A stretch of 64,000 nt of DNA, taken from Phenylobacterium deserti (GTDB lineage Bacteria; Pseudomonadota; Alphaproteobacteria; Caulobacterales; Caulobacteraceae). The DNA lies in the NCBI GenBank assembly GCA_943332615.1, contig CALQQB010000003.1:124001-188000 (forward strand), given 5' to 3'. The notes below the pieces were generated by a model that ran no database searches, was not told the DNA's origin, and saw only the letters and a list, made by a program, of their open reading frames with translations. This document shows positions 1-7,662 of the stretch, piece by piece. The number at the start of each line of letters is the position of its first letter. Position 1 is the stretch's first letter. The translations under genes and the position numbers were made by a program.

Positions 1-100
1 AGGCGCGGTCGATATTATTGTCGTAAATTTGGCGCCTTGGGGCCTTGCCTCCGACGCGTTGGTCACGTTTCATGCCCGCCCGCAGTCAGGGAATCCTTCG

Positions 101-790
101 ATGCGCCTCGCCCTTTCCAGCCTGATCGTCGTCGCGGCCCTTGCGGCCCACGCCCAAGCGCAGGAGCCGCCCGCCTCGCCGACGCCCGCGGCTCCGGTCG
201 CCGCGCCCGCCCCCCCGGCTCCGGCCGCGGAAGGTCCGGCCGCGCCTGCTGCTGCCCCTCCCGCTCCGGCCCCGGTCGTCGAGGCTCCGCCGCAACTGCC
301 CACCTCCGGCGACGGTGCTACGGCGATTTCGGTGCTTGAGAAGGTCTGCGTCCCCGCGGCCCGCGGCCAGAAACTCGATGATTTGGCCAAGGCCTCCGGA
401 TTCAAGCTGAACAAGCGTGAGCAAAGCTGGATGCGGCCGCTCAGCCTTGACAAGGCGGCCGACAAGAATTTCCAGATCATCGTCTATCCGATCGGCGCAA
501 ACAAAGGCGTCTGCAATGCCGAGTTGCGCTACGCTATCGGGACGGACGGCGACATCGCCAAGGCGCTGAACGTCTGGGCCTTCGTCCACGAGCCGCCGCT
601 GGATCCGACCGCCAACTACACTCAGCCGCAGGATCCGGATGGCCTGAAGCGCGTCCGCCGCTCATGGGAATACCTGACGTCGAACAGCTCGATCGGCCTC
701 AACTTCTCGACCGTACGCAAGCCTGACGACACGCCGCTGAACGCGAAGTTTGATACCGCCACGATGCAGTATCAGGAACGCGCGTTCTGA
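101..790 (+). CDS. Secreted proline/alanine-rich protein of unknown function
   Basis: A hypothetical exported protein of 229 residues. The chosen ATG opens a typical signal peptide (a short basic start, then a run rich in Leu, Val and Ala ending AHAQAQ near residue 21); a start 24 codons upstream would bury that signal. Residues about 22-70 are a low-complexity Pro/Ala linker, which suggests a tether between membrane or wall and a folded domain. The remaining ~155 residues are ordinary globular sequence with two cysteines (VCVP and GVCN) that could form a disulfide. The stop overlaps the next start by one base, so the two genes are probably co-translated. I do not recognise a catalytic motif and assign no function. 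Confidence 0.75.
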   Translation: MRLALSSLIVVAALAAHAQAQEPPASPTPAAPVAAPAPPAPAAEGPAAPAAAPPAPAPVVEAPPQLPTSGDGATAISVLEKVCVPAARGQKLDDLAKASGFKLNKREQSWMRPLSLDKAADKNFQIIVYPIGANKGVCNAELRYAIGTDGDIAKALNVWAFVHEPPLDPTANYTQPQDPDGLKRVRRSWEYLTSNSSIGLNFSTVRKPDDTPLNAKFDTATMQYQERAF

Positions 791-1035
791 TGTCGTTGAC
801 GGACGCCGCGGGTCTCGCGGGCGTCCTCGCCATCCTGGTCGCCTACGCCGGCGCGGCGCTAGGGAAGCTCGATCCCCAGCGACCGATCTCACTGTTGTGC
901 AACCTGATCGGCGCATCGACGATCCTATGGTCGCTGTTGACCGCCGACTTCAATCTCTCAGCCACCGCAATGGAAGGCTCGTGGGTCCTGGTGTCGGCGG
1001 TCGGCCTGGTGCGCTGGGCCGTGCTCAGGCGCTGA
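790..1035 (+). CDS. Small membrane protein, CBU_0592-like
   Basis: An 81-residue protein with three predicted hydrophobic segments (about residues 5-25, 34-52 and 62-79) separated by short polar loops. The size and the pattern 'GxxGVxxxLxAYxxxxxG' followed by 'NLIGAStILWSLL' resemble the CBU_0592 family of small integral membrane proteins, whose function is unknown. Its ATG overlaps the stop of the upstream secreted protein (TGATG), indicating translational coupling. The 3' end runs 11 bases into the convergent alpha/beta hydrolase gene. Confidence 0.75.
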   Translation: MSLTDAAGLAGVLAILVAYAGAALGKLDPQRPISLLCNLIGASTILWSLLTADFNLSATAMEGSWVLVSAVGLVRWAVLRR

Positions 1036-1774
1036 CCATGGCTTCGGCCAGCCAGGCCAGCGTGGTCTCGGCCACCGCCTCCCAACCCGCCTCGCCAATC
1101 AGCCAGTGGCTCATGCCTGGCATCACCCGGAAGCTCGCGCCGATCCGCTGGGCGGTCTGGCGCACGGTGGCCGAGGGGTGGACCACGTCGCGTTCGCCGG
1201 CGATGGCCAGGGACGGGCAAGGCAGCGGCCCGGTCCCGACGCTGGTTGTCATGAACGGGTCGAGCCACCAGTTCAGCACCTCGCGCACGGCGCGGCCGCT
1301 CTCTGGCGTCAGGCGGTCAAGGATCGCGGTGCGCGCCTCAGTAGGCACCCGGTCCAGGCCATGCAGCCGCATCAGGGTGCGGTCGGCGTTGACCGAGCTG
1401 GACCAGAACGGGTCGGCCATGCTGACGCCGAAGGCGGTGATGGCTTCCTCGATGCTGGACCCGCTGACGCCCCAGGGCGCCGACGGGGCCAGTAGCACCA
1501 GAGCCCGCGGCTGCACTCGGCGGGCCGCCATCTGGCTGACCAGGCCGCCCATCGAGTGGCCCAGCAGCACCGGCCGCTCCGGCAAGTCCGCGCAGATCCC
1601 CTCGATCGCCTTGGCATAGTCGGTCATGGAAAGACCGGCCACGCCGCCGGCGCCAGAATGGCCCGGCAGGTCGGGCGCCAGCACCGTCCAGCCCTGCGCC
1701 TCGAACGGCGCACGGAAGGCCTCGAAAACCCAGCCGCCACAAAAGGCGCCGTGCGTCATGACGACCGTGGGCAT
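1025..1774 (-). CDS. Alpha/beta hydrolase
   Basis: A 249-residue cytoplasmic alpha/beta-hydrolase-fold protein. The nucleophile elbow is G-H-S-M-G-G (about residues 91-96), the acid is probably the Asp in GERDVV and the histidine lies in MSHWL near the C terminus; an early HGAFCGG gives the oxyanion-hole region. The start is set at the ATG preceded by AGCAGG; a longer frame upstream adds 14 atypical residues. This type resembles esterases and lactonases of the RsbQ/EstA kind; the substrate cannot be read from the sequence. It converges on the small membrane protein gene with an 11-base overlap. Confidence 0.85.
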   Translation of the reverse strand: MPTVVMTHGAFCGGWVFEAFRAPFEAQGWTVLAPDLPGHSGAGGVAGLSMTDYAKAIEGICADLPERPVLLGHSMGGLVSQMAARRVQPRALVLLAPSAPWGVSGSSIEEAITAFGVSMADPFWSSSVNADRTLMRLHGLDRVPTEARTAILDRLTPESGRAVREVLNWWLDPFMTTSVGTGPLPCPSLAIAGERDVVHPSATVRQTAQRIGASFRVMPGMSHWLIGEAGWEAVAETTLAWLAEAMVSA

Positions 1775-1849
1775 GAAAGCCTGCTCCCCCCGGAGCCTCA
1801 ACTCCCGAACGACCACCCTAGACCGAACCCGCGGCGGGGGATGCAGGAA

Positions 1850-2341
1850 TCAGGGCGTTGCGCGCTTCGTCGCGGCCAAACCGGCAAACGCCTGGACGAC
1901 GCTCTCGTAGGCCGCACGTTTGAAAGGCACGACCAGGTTGGGCGCCTCGCTGAGATAGCCCCAGCGCCAGGTGTCGAATTCAATCTCGTCGTGAGCCGTC
2001 AGGTTGAATTCGGCCTCCTGCCCCAGGAACCGGAAGGCGAACCAGACCTGCTTCTGGCCGGCGAATCCGCGACCGCGCTTCGCCGCCAGGACCTCGGCCG
2101 GATAGTCGTAGAGCACCCAGTCTGTCGTGCGGGCCAGCAGGCTGACGCTCATTGCCCCAGTCTCCTCGGCCAACTCGCGGCGGGCGGCGGGCTCCAGGTC
2201 CTCGCCGTCATCGACGCCGCCTTGCGGGAACTGCCAGTTGAAGGGCTCGGGCGTGTTGGCGCGGCGGCCGAACCAGACGCGCCCGTCGGCGTGGAACAGC
2301 ACGACGCCGACATTGGGCCTGTATTGCGAGAGATCGGACAT
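1850..2341 (-). CDS. rppH: RNA pyrophosphohydrolase RppH (Nudix)
   Basis: A 163-residue Nudix hydrolase that in characterised bacteria removes pyrophosphate from the 5' triphosphate of mRNAs and so starts RNase E-dependent decay. The Nudix box is complete at residues 41-63 (G41, E47, R55-E56, E59-E60, G62), and the N-terminal 'YRPNVGVVLF' and 'WQFPQGG' segments are characteristic of RppH rather than of other Nudix enzymes. The start is the ATG giving MSDLSQYRP. It ends the leftward ctpA-DUF610-rppH block, an order common in alphaproteobacteria. Confidence 0.93.
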   Translation of the reverse strand: MSDLSQYRPNVGVVLFHADGRVWFGRRANTPEPFNWQFPQGGVDDGEDLEPAARRELAEETGAMSVSLLARTTDWVLYDYPAEVLAAKRGRGFAGQKQVWFAFRFLGQEAEFNLTAHDEIEFDTWRWGYLSEAPNLVVPFKRAAYESVVQAFAGLAATKRATP

Positions 2342-2355
2342 AGGGGGCGTGCTGA

Positions 2356-3477
2356 CTACCGCTTGTGGGTCAGCGCCGAAGCGGGCGCCAGCTGATAGCC
2401 CCTCTGTTCCACCCCACTGGCCCAGGACGCAACCTTCTCCAGGGTGACCGGATAGGCGAAGGCCGAGCCCAGGGCCTGGCCACGCTGCAAGGCGCTGGAT
2501 TCCAGGGCGTTCAGCTGGGCGTCGATGCTGGCGCCGGCCGGGTTGTCGTCGATCACCCGCTCGGCCGTGGCGCGCGGCAGGCCGCCGCCGCGACGGGCCG
2601 CGGAGCCGTCGTCGATAAAGGCCAGGCCCCGGCCGCGCACCGAGTTGGCGAAGGCGTTGTAGGCCCCGTCCACCGCCAGGAACCGGGAGCCCATGTAGTG
2701 GGTCAGGCCGAAGTAGCCGGTCGCTCGCGATAGGATCCATTCCAGCCGCTTCACGGTCTCCGGTGGCTGGCCATCGGCCATCAGGGTCGAGGCGCCGGGG
2801 TCGTTGTCGGGATAATCAACAGGCTCCATGGGCGCCTCGAGCAGCACCTCGTGGCCGTGGGCGCGGGCCATGTCGATCCAGCCCTGCAGTCCCTTGGCGT
2901 AGACCGAGAACGACAGGGTGATCTCCGGCCGCAGGGTTTCAATGGCCTCGCGGGTGCGCCGTTCGTCGAGACCCAGGCCGCCCAGGACCAGGGCCACCTT
3001 GGGCCGGCCGTTGGCGTGGAACGGTCGGGCGTAGGCCTGGGCCGGGGTGCGGCCGTCCTGCGCGATGATCGGCAGCGGGCCCGCGGGGCCGGGGGCGAAG
3101 AATCCGGCGATCGGCGCCTGGGCCAGCGGCCCGCCAGCGAAGGCCAGGGGCGCCCGGGACGCGCCGCCCGGCGTGCCGCCGGGGGCCAGGGGCCGCTCCG
3201 ACAGGCGGATGAAGCCGGCCAGTAAATGGGCCGGTCCATGGCTGGTCCGCAGGGCTTCGCGCCAGCCGGGGGGTGCGTGGCGCAGGCTGGCTTCCAGCGG
3301 CAGATAGAGATGATCGGCGCCGCCCACCGGACCGGCCAGGTTCACCAGGGCGATCGCCGCACCGGCAAACACCGCAGCCGCGCCGCCGAGGCGCAGAATC
3401 GGGCTCTTCAGCACGCCGCCGAGGTTCAGGCTCGGAAGCTTCGGGACCCTGAACTGGGGTAGGGCAATGGCGGCCAC
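2356..3477 (-). CDS. Divergent polysaccharide deacetylase family protein (DUF610/YibQ)
   Basis: A 373-residue protein with a GTG start. One membrane segment (about residues 30-50) anchors a periplasmic region; a low-complexity Gly/Pro/Ala stretch (about 85-140) precedes a divergent NodB-like domain beginning near 'PKVALVLGGLGLDERRT' and running to the C terminus. The family replaces parts of the classical metal site of polysaccharide deacetylases, so enzymatic activity is uncertain. It lies directly downstream of ctpA and 14 bases before rppH. Co-location with ctpA and an EnvC-like protein suggests a role in cell-wall or envelope remodelling; this is inference from context. Confidence 0.85.
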   Translation of the reverse strand: MAAIALPQFRVPKLPSLNLGGVLKSPILRLGGAAAVFAGAAIALVNLAGPVGGADHLYLPLEASLRHAPPGWREALRTSHGPAHLLAGFIRLSERPLAPGGTPGGASRAPLAFAGGPLAQAPIAGFFAPGPAGPLPIIAQDGRTPAQAYARPFHANGRPKVALVLGGLGLDERRTREAIETLRPEITLSFSVYAKGLQGWIDMARAHGHEVLLEAPMEPVDYPDNDPGASTLMADGQPPETVKRLEWILSRATGYFGLTHYMGSRFLAVDGAYNAFANSVRGRGLAFIDDGSAARRGGGLPRATAERVIDDNPAGASIDAQLNALESSALQRGQALGSAFAYPVTLEKVASWASGVEQRGYQLAPASALTHKR

Positions 3478-3526
3478 GGCGAAGGTCTCCTCACGCTGGA
3501 GCCTCGCCGATCATAGTTAATGTTTT

Positions 3527-3547
3527 CCCTCCCCGTTGCTGGGAGGG
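3527..3547. repeat. Short perfect stem-loop between ctpA and the DUF610 gene
   Basis: CCCTCCC (3527-3533) and GGGAGGG (3541-3547) form a 7-bp stem with a 7-base loop. In the direction of transcription (leftward) it is followed by A residues rather than T, so it is not a canonical terminator. It may stabilise or partition the ctpA message, and it looks like a reduced form of the palindrome at 20393-20538. Confidence 0.6.
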
Positions 3548-3552
3548 CAAGC

Positions 3553-4944
3553 TCATTTCTGCGCCGTGGCCGGGGCCTTGGCTTCGGCCACCTTGGCCTT
3601 GGCGACGATTTCGGCCAGGCGGGCGGTGGGCTTGGGCAGTTTCGGGGTCAGGGCGACGGAGCCGAACTTCAGCACATCCTCGGCGCGGGCGACCTGGAAG
3701 TCCTTCTTCTCGTCGAAGGCCTCCGGCGGCGCTTCGGCCGGCTCATGGGCGCCGCGGCGCGCCTTGCCCTCGTCGGCGTTCAGCGCGTTCTTGAAGCTGG
3801 CTTCCGAGAACTGGTAGGCGCGGTTGGCGATTGCCTGGGCCTCATCACGGCTGGAGGCGACCTCGAGGTCCGGAGTGATACCGGTCTTCTGGATCGAGCG
3901 GCCCGACGGTGTGAAGTAGCGGGCTGTGGTCAGCTTCAGCGCGCCGTCAATGCCGCCACGCAGAGGGATCACGGTCTGCACCGAGCCCTTGCCGAAGCTG
4001 GTCAGGCCCACGACCTCGGCCCGCTTGCGGTCCTGCAGGGCGCCGGCGACGATCTCGGAGGCCGAGGCCGAACCGGAGTTGATCAGCACAACCATCGGCA
4101 TCCCCGACGTGATGTCACCCGGTCGGGCGTTGTAACGTTCCACGTCGCGCGGATCGCGACCGCGCTGGGAGACGATCTCGCCATTCTCGAGGAACAGGTC
4201 GGAGACGCCCACCGCCTGGTCGAGCAATCCGCCGGGATTGTTGCGCAGGTCGAGGACGATGCCCTTCAGCTTCGGGTTCTTGGCCTTCAGGTCGGCGAAG
4301 GCGGCCTCGGTCTCGTCGGTGGTCTTTTCGTTGAAGCTGCCGATGCGGATGACGCCGTAGTCGCCGTCCAGCTTTGCGGTGACGTTCTTCGGCTTGATGA
4401 TCTCGCGGACCAGCTTGACGTCGAACGGGTCGGACTTCTCGCGCGCGATGGTCAGGGTGACGGTCTCGCCGGCCTTGCCGCGCATCTGCTTGACGGCCTC
4501 AGTGACCGACAGGCCCAGCACGCTCTCGCCATTGACGGCTGTGATGTAGTCGCCGGGTTTGATGCCGGCCTTGGCGGCGGGCGTGCCATCCATCGGCGAG
4601 ATCACCTTGACGATCCCGTCCTCGCTGGTGACCTCGATGCCCAGGCCGCCGTATTCGCCACGCGTCTGGTCGCGCATGTCGTCGAAGGACTCGGGGTCGA
4701 GGTAGCCGGAGTGCGGATCGAGCGAGGTCAGCATCCCGTCGATCGCCGACTGGATCAGCTTGGTGTCGTCCACCTCGGCTACATACTGGTTCTCGACGGT
4801 GTTCAGCACATCGCCGAACAGGCCCAGCATCCGGTAGGTCTTGGCCCGGGGCTGGGCGGCGGCGGTCGCCTGCTGGCTGACGTAGGCCATAGATCCTGCG
4901 CCGAGCACGAAGGCCGATGCGCCGATCAGAAGGTACTTCTTCAT
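3553..4944 (-). CDS. ctpA: Carboxyl-terminal processing protease CtpA (S41 family)
   Basis: A 463-residue periplasmic serine protease. An N-terminal signal/anchor segment (residues 1-25) is followed by a PDZ domain (about 95-170, with the GGLGIEV carboxylate-binding loop) and the S41 catalytic domain. The nucleophile serine lies in GSASASE (291-297) and the general-base lysine in SFGKGS (Lys319), so the Ser/Lys dyad is intact. Ctp proteases trim C termini of periplasmic proteins and in several bacteria degrade cell-wall hydrolases. The adjacent EnvC-like gene makes a cell-wall role plausible. Confidence 0.95.
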   Translation of the reverse strand: MKKYLLIGASAFVLGAGSMAYVSQQATAAAQPRAKTYRMLGLFGDVLNTVENQYVAEVDDTKLIQSAIDGMLTSLDPHSGYLDPESFDDMRDQTRGEYGGLGIEVTSEDGIVKVISPMDGTPAAKAGIKPGDYITAVNGESVLGLSVTEAVKQMRGKAGETVTLTIAREKSDPFDVKLVREIIKPKNVTAKLDGDYGVIRIGSFNEKTTDETEAAFADLKAKNPKLKGIVLDLRNNPGGLLDQAVGVSDLFLENGEIVSQRGRDPRDVERYNARPGDITSGMPMVVLINSGSASASEIVAGALQDRKRAEVVGLTSFGKGSVQTVIPLRGGIDGALKLTTARYFTPSGRSIQKTGITPDLEVASSRDEAQAIANRAYQFSEASFKNALNADEGKARRGAHEPAEAPPEAFDEKKDFQVARAEDVLKFGSVALTPKLPKPTARLAEIVAKAKVAEAKAPATAQK

Positions 4945-5017
4945 CGCCTGCCTAGACTCCCTTGGACGGGTTGCGTCCGCCTATCGATCAGGCCCTGAAG
5001 ACGGATTTGAGGCCGTT

Positions 5018-5890
5018 TCAGCCCGACTTCTTGTTCAACCATCGCCCAGGATCTACGGGCGAACCCTGTTCCCGGATCTCGAGGTAGAGTTCCGAGTTGG
5101 ATTGTCGCTCATCGGCCGTCCATCCAACAGCCTGACCCTCCGCGACGGATTGCCCAGCCTGGACCGAGGTGCGTTCAAGACCAGCAAGCACGAGATGATA
5201 TCCGCCCGCTAGTCTTAATATCAGGATGACACCCCAGCCCTTCACCGGGCCCACATACTGGACAAGCCCCGCGGCGGGGCTCACGGCGCGAGCGCCCTTC
5301 ACGGCGGAAAACGTTAGGCCGTTGGCGCGGCCGCCGCCCGCGATCGGGTCGCCGAACCGGTGGGTGATGGCGCCCTGTACTGGGACGACAAGCCGCAGCG
5401 GCGCCGTGAGTAATGCGGGCTCATCGACGCCAGCGATCCCGTGGATGGGCAGTCCCCCCGCCCTGAAGCCACCCTGGGGCGGCGCCTGGGCGTCGGCGGC
5501 GCGGCTGTCCTGCACGAACAGCGCCTCGCTCTGCACAGCGGCCAGGCGACGTTGGCGCATCACCTCGGTGGCGCCCCACGCATAGGCCTGGGCGCGGTCG
5601 CGCAGCTCCGGGGTCATGGCCTTCACCAGGATGGCGGCGCGGACGGCGTCCCGGGCGTCCTGCGGCGACACCAGCAGCGCCGGCGGCGGGTCACGCTTCA
5701 GCTGCTGCAGCACCGACAGCAGGCGGGCCAGGCGGTTAGTGTTGACGCTCTGGTCGACCGAGAGCTCGCTCTCCGCGACATTGATCCACGCCAGCCGCTC
5801 CGGGGCCGTGGCGGCGACCGCCACGGCCCCGAGGACCGCCACGCCTGCTACGCCAAGGCCTGCCAGGCCAAGAAGGAGAATCCGCCGCAT
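5018..5890 (-). CDS. EnvC-like murein hydrolase activator with degenerate LytM (M23) domain
   Basis: A 290-residue protein starting at MRRILL, with an N-terminal membrane anchor (residues 3-28), a helical region (40-125) and a C-terminal LytM/M23 domain (165-285). His177 and Asp181 of the first zinc motif (HRFGD) and His232 remain, but the H-x-H motif of active LytM enzymes is replaced by Glu267 and Tyr269 in ELYLEIR. This matches EnvC-type activators, which lack hydrolase activity and switch on amidases. The ATG overlaps the rlmH stop (TGATG). The order rlmH-envC-ctpA is common in alphaproteobacteria. The helical part is shorter than in enterobacterial EnvC. Confidence 0.85.
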   Translation of the reverse strand: MRRILLLGLAGLGVAGVAVLGAVAVAATAPERLAWINVAESELSVDQSVNTNRLARLLSVLQQLKRDPPPALLVSPQDARDAVRAAILVKAMTPELRDRAQAYAWGATEVMRQRRLAAVQSEALFVQDSRAADAQAPPQGGFRAGGLPIHGIAGVDEPALLTAPLRLVVPVQGAITHRFGDPIAGGGRANGLTFSAVKGARAVSPAAGLVQYVGPVKGWGVILILRLAGGYHLVLAGLERTSVQAGQSVAEGQAVGWTADERQSNSELYLEIREQGSPVDPGRWLNKKSG

Positions 5891-6354
5891 CAGTCCCGAT
5901 GATACGGTGATCCGGCCAGAATCGAGACCGCGCGGTATATTTGTTCGCACAACATCGACCGCGCCAGGGCATGCGGCCAAGTTTGGGGGCCGAACGCCAG
6001 CGTCCCCTGCGCACTGGCCACCAGGGTGGGGTCCAGCCCGTCCGCGCCGCCGATCAGGAACACCAGCCGCCGCACGCCGCGGTCCCGCAGCATCGCCACC
6101 TCCTCGGCAAAGGCGCGGCTGGCCCGGGCTTTGCCGCGCTCGTCGCAGGCGAAGACGTGGCTGTCTGTCAGGTGGGGCCGGAGCGCCTCGGCCTCGGCAG
6201 CCTTGCCGGGCTTTCGGCTTTCCACCTCGATGACCTCGACGGGCCCCAGGCCGAGGGACCGGCCGGCCGCCGTGGCGCGTTCGATGTAGAGCTTCACAAG
6301 CTCGGTCTCGGGCGAGCGGGCCAGGCGGCCGATGGCGACAATGCTGATTTTCAG
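5890..6354 (-). CDS. rlmH: 23S rRNA (pseudouridine1915-N3)-methyltransferase RlmH, apparent CTG start
   Basis: A SPOUT-fold methyltransferase of 154 residues that modifies pseudouridine 1915 in helix 69 of 23S rRNA. The C-terminal AdoMet-binding knot is clear (FLIGGADGLDP, then the SMLCEQIYRAVSI..GSPYHR tail). The family N terminus (KISIVAIGRL) is encoded in frame but is preceded by CTG, with no ATG, GTG or TTG between it and an in-frame stop codon upstream. The first conventional start, a GTG at 6297, would remove 19 conserved residues. A GAGGA ribosome-binding site sits 7 bases before the CTG. I therefore place the start at CTG 6354. The stop overlaps the EnvC-like start by one base. Confidence 0.9.
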   Translation of the reverse strand: MKISIVAIGRLARSPETELVKLYIERATAAGRSLGLGPVEVIEVESRKPGKAAEAEALRPHLTDSHVFACDERGKARASRAFAEEVAMLRDRGVRRLVFLIGGADGLDPTLVASAQGTLAFGPQTWPHALARSMLCEQIYRAVSILAGSPYHRD

Positions 6355-6366
6355 GGGGCGATCCTC
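6352..6366 (-). promoter_or_regulatory. Ribosome-binding site deciding the rlmH CTG start
   Basis: On the minus strand GAGGA is followed by seven bases (TCGCCCC) and then CTG AAA ATC. The spacing is ideal for the CTG, and no conventional start codon lies at a usable distance. Confidence 0.65.
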
Positions 6367-6378
6367 ACGCTGTCCGGT

Positions 6379-7419
6379 CTACGCGATCAGCAGCTGTTCG
6401 GCGATCTGCACCGCGTTGAGCGCGGCGCCTTTCAGCAGTTGGTCGCCCGCCACGAACAGCGCCACCGAGCGGCCGGACGGGTCGCCCAGGTCGCGGCGGA
6501 TGCGGCCGACCAGCACGTCGCCCTGGCCCTCAGCCTCGGCGGGCATCGGGAAGTGGTTGGCTTCGCGATCGTCCACCACGCGTACGCCCGGCGCCTCGGC
6601 CAGGCATTCGCGGATCGCGGCCGGCGCGACAGGGGCGTCCAGCTCGACGCTGATCGAGATCGCGTGCGCGCGCAGCACCGGCACGCGCACGCACGTCACG
6701 CCCACCGGGAGGTTGGACGAGCCCAGGATGCGCCGCGTCTCGGCCATCACCTTGGTCTCCTCGCCGTTGTAGCCGCTCTGTAGGTCGATATCGGTGTCGT
6801 GGCTGAACAGGTTGAACGCGTAGCGGTGCTTCAGCGCCTGGGGTGTATAGGCCCGGCCGTTCAGATAGGCTTCGGTGGAAGCCAGCAGCTCGGCCATGGC
6901 CGGGGCCCCGGCGCCGGACGCGGCCTGATAGGTGGACAGCTGCAGCCGGCGCAGTCCGAATCGGCGCTGCAGCGGGGCCACCGCCATGCAGGTGATGATC
7001 GCGGTGCAGTTTGGGTTGGCGATCACGCCCCGGCTCCAGGCCAAGGTCTCGAGGTTCACCTCGGGGATCACCAGCGGGCAGTCCAGGTCCAGCCGGTAGG
7101 CCGAGGAATTGTCGATCACCACCGCGCCAGCCGCCACGGCCAGGGGCGCGTAGGTCAGGGCGGTCTCGGTGTCAGCGGCGAACAGCGCCAGGTCGATGCC
7201 AGCGAAGCTGTCCTCGGCCAGGGTGTGGACGGGCAGGGGCTGTCCGCGGAAGCCCATGGTCTTGCCGGCCGAGCGCGCCGAGGCCAGCAGCTTCAGGCTG
7301 GACGCCGGAAAGCCCCGTTCCTCCAGGCAGCGGATCAGTTCGGTCCCCACGGCGCCGGTCGCCCCGACGATGGCGACAGCGGGGTTTCGCAGGGATCGGT
7401 AGGACGGCTGGGTAAGCAT
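6379..7419 (-). CDS. asd: Aspartate-semialdehyde dehydrogenase
   Basis: A 346-residue enzyme that reduces aspartyl phosphate to aspartate semialdehyde, the branch point to lysine/diaminopimelate, threonine, methionine and isoleucine. The NADP-binding motif is GATGAVG (residues 19-25) and the acyl-enzyme cysteine is Cys138 in NPNCTA. The start ATG is preceded by AGAGG. The gene has a 240-base leader with a 24-codon peptide and a terminator, which suggests transcription attenuation. The stop TAG is 24 bases upstream of the rlmH start, so rlmH may be co-transcribed. Confidence 0.94.
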   Translation of the reverse strand: MLTQPSYRSLRNPAVAIVGATGAVGTELIRCLEERGFPASSLKLLASARSAGKTMGFRGQPLPVHTLAEDSFAGIDLALFAADTETALTYAPLAVAAGAVVIDNSSAYRLDLDCPLVIPEVNLETLAWSRGVIANPNCTAIITCMAVAPLQRRFGLRRLQLSTYQAASGAGAPAMAELLASTEAYLNGRAYTPQALKHRYAFNLFSHDTDIDLQSGYNGEETKVMAETRRILGSSNLPVGVTCVRVPVLRAHAISISVELDAPVAPAAIRECLAEAPGVRVVDDREANHFPMPAEAEGQGDVLVGRIRRDLGDPSGRSVALFVAGDQLLKGAALNAVQIAEQLLIA

Positions 7420-7467
7420 TGAGGACCTCTTCAAGTTGAGGCCCGGTGTGCGTGGTGTTCGGCTTGG

Positions 7468-7500
7468 AAAAAGCGCGCCCCGCACATCGGGCGGAGCGCT
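7468..7500 (-). terminator. Rho-independent terminator in the asd leader (putative attenuator)
   Basis: On the minus strand a 9-bp stem (GCGCTCCGC paired with GCGGGGCGC, one G-T pair) encloses a 7-base loop and is followed by GCTTTTT. It lies about 50 bases before the asd start codon and about 18 bases after the leader-peptide stop, so it can only act on transcripts entering asd or on read-through from the gene upstream. The 5' arm can alternatively pair with 7540-7547. Confidence 0.75.
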
Positions 7501-7555
7501 TCGGGGATGTGGCGGGATTAGCCGCGCGCAGCCGCGAATGCCCCGCCGGAGCGGG
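7490..7555 (-). promoter_or_regulatory. Mutually exclusive pairing segments of a putative asd attenuator
   Basis: Three segments compete. Segment 1 (7555-7551, CCCGC) pairs with segment 2 (GCGGG, 7546-7542) in a tetraloop hairpin. Segment 2, extended to GGCGGGGC (7547-7540), can instead pair over 8 bp with GCTCCGCC (7497-7490), the 5' arm of the terminator. Segment 1 starts within the Thr13 codon of the leader peptide, so a ribosome stalled there would free segment 2 and block the terminator. This is the geometry of classical amino-acid attenuators; function is inferred. Confidence 0.55.
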
Positions 7556-7592
7556 TCATTTTGCGGCTAATTTTCTGCGCGTTCGCAAACAT
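7518..7592 (-). CDS. Putative asd leader peptide (24 aa)
   Basis: A 24-codon open frame in the asd leader. It starts with ATG, with GAGG 8 bases upstream, and ends with TAA. Residues 7-13 read K-I-S-R-K-M-T, so five of seven codons specify lysine, isoleucine, methionine or threonine, all products of the pathway that Asd feeds. A hairpin overlapping the last codons and a terminator follow. Known leader peptides of trp, his and ilv operons have this arrangement. I know of no described asd leader of this kind; the assignment rests on codon content and RNA geometry. Confidence 0.55.
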   Translation of the reverse strand: MFANAQKISRKMTRSGGAFAAARG

Positions 7593-7662
7593 CACGGAGG
7601 CCTCTAGCCGCGCCGTGCGGCGCTGTAAAGACCCTGCGGCGTTCGGCCCGCGCAGGCAGTTC

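Noticed and set aside
3520..4998. Long open frame antisense to ctpA (492 codons)
   Set aside because: It mirrors the ctpA reading frame, a usual effect of high-GC codon bias. Its composition is Gly/Arg/Asp/Leu shadow-like with no domain, while CtpA on the other strand is complete.
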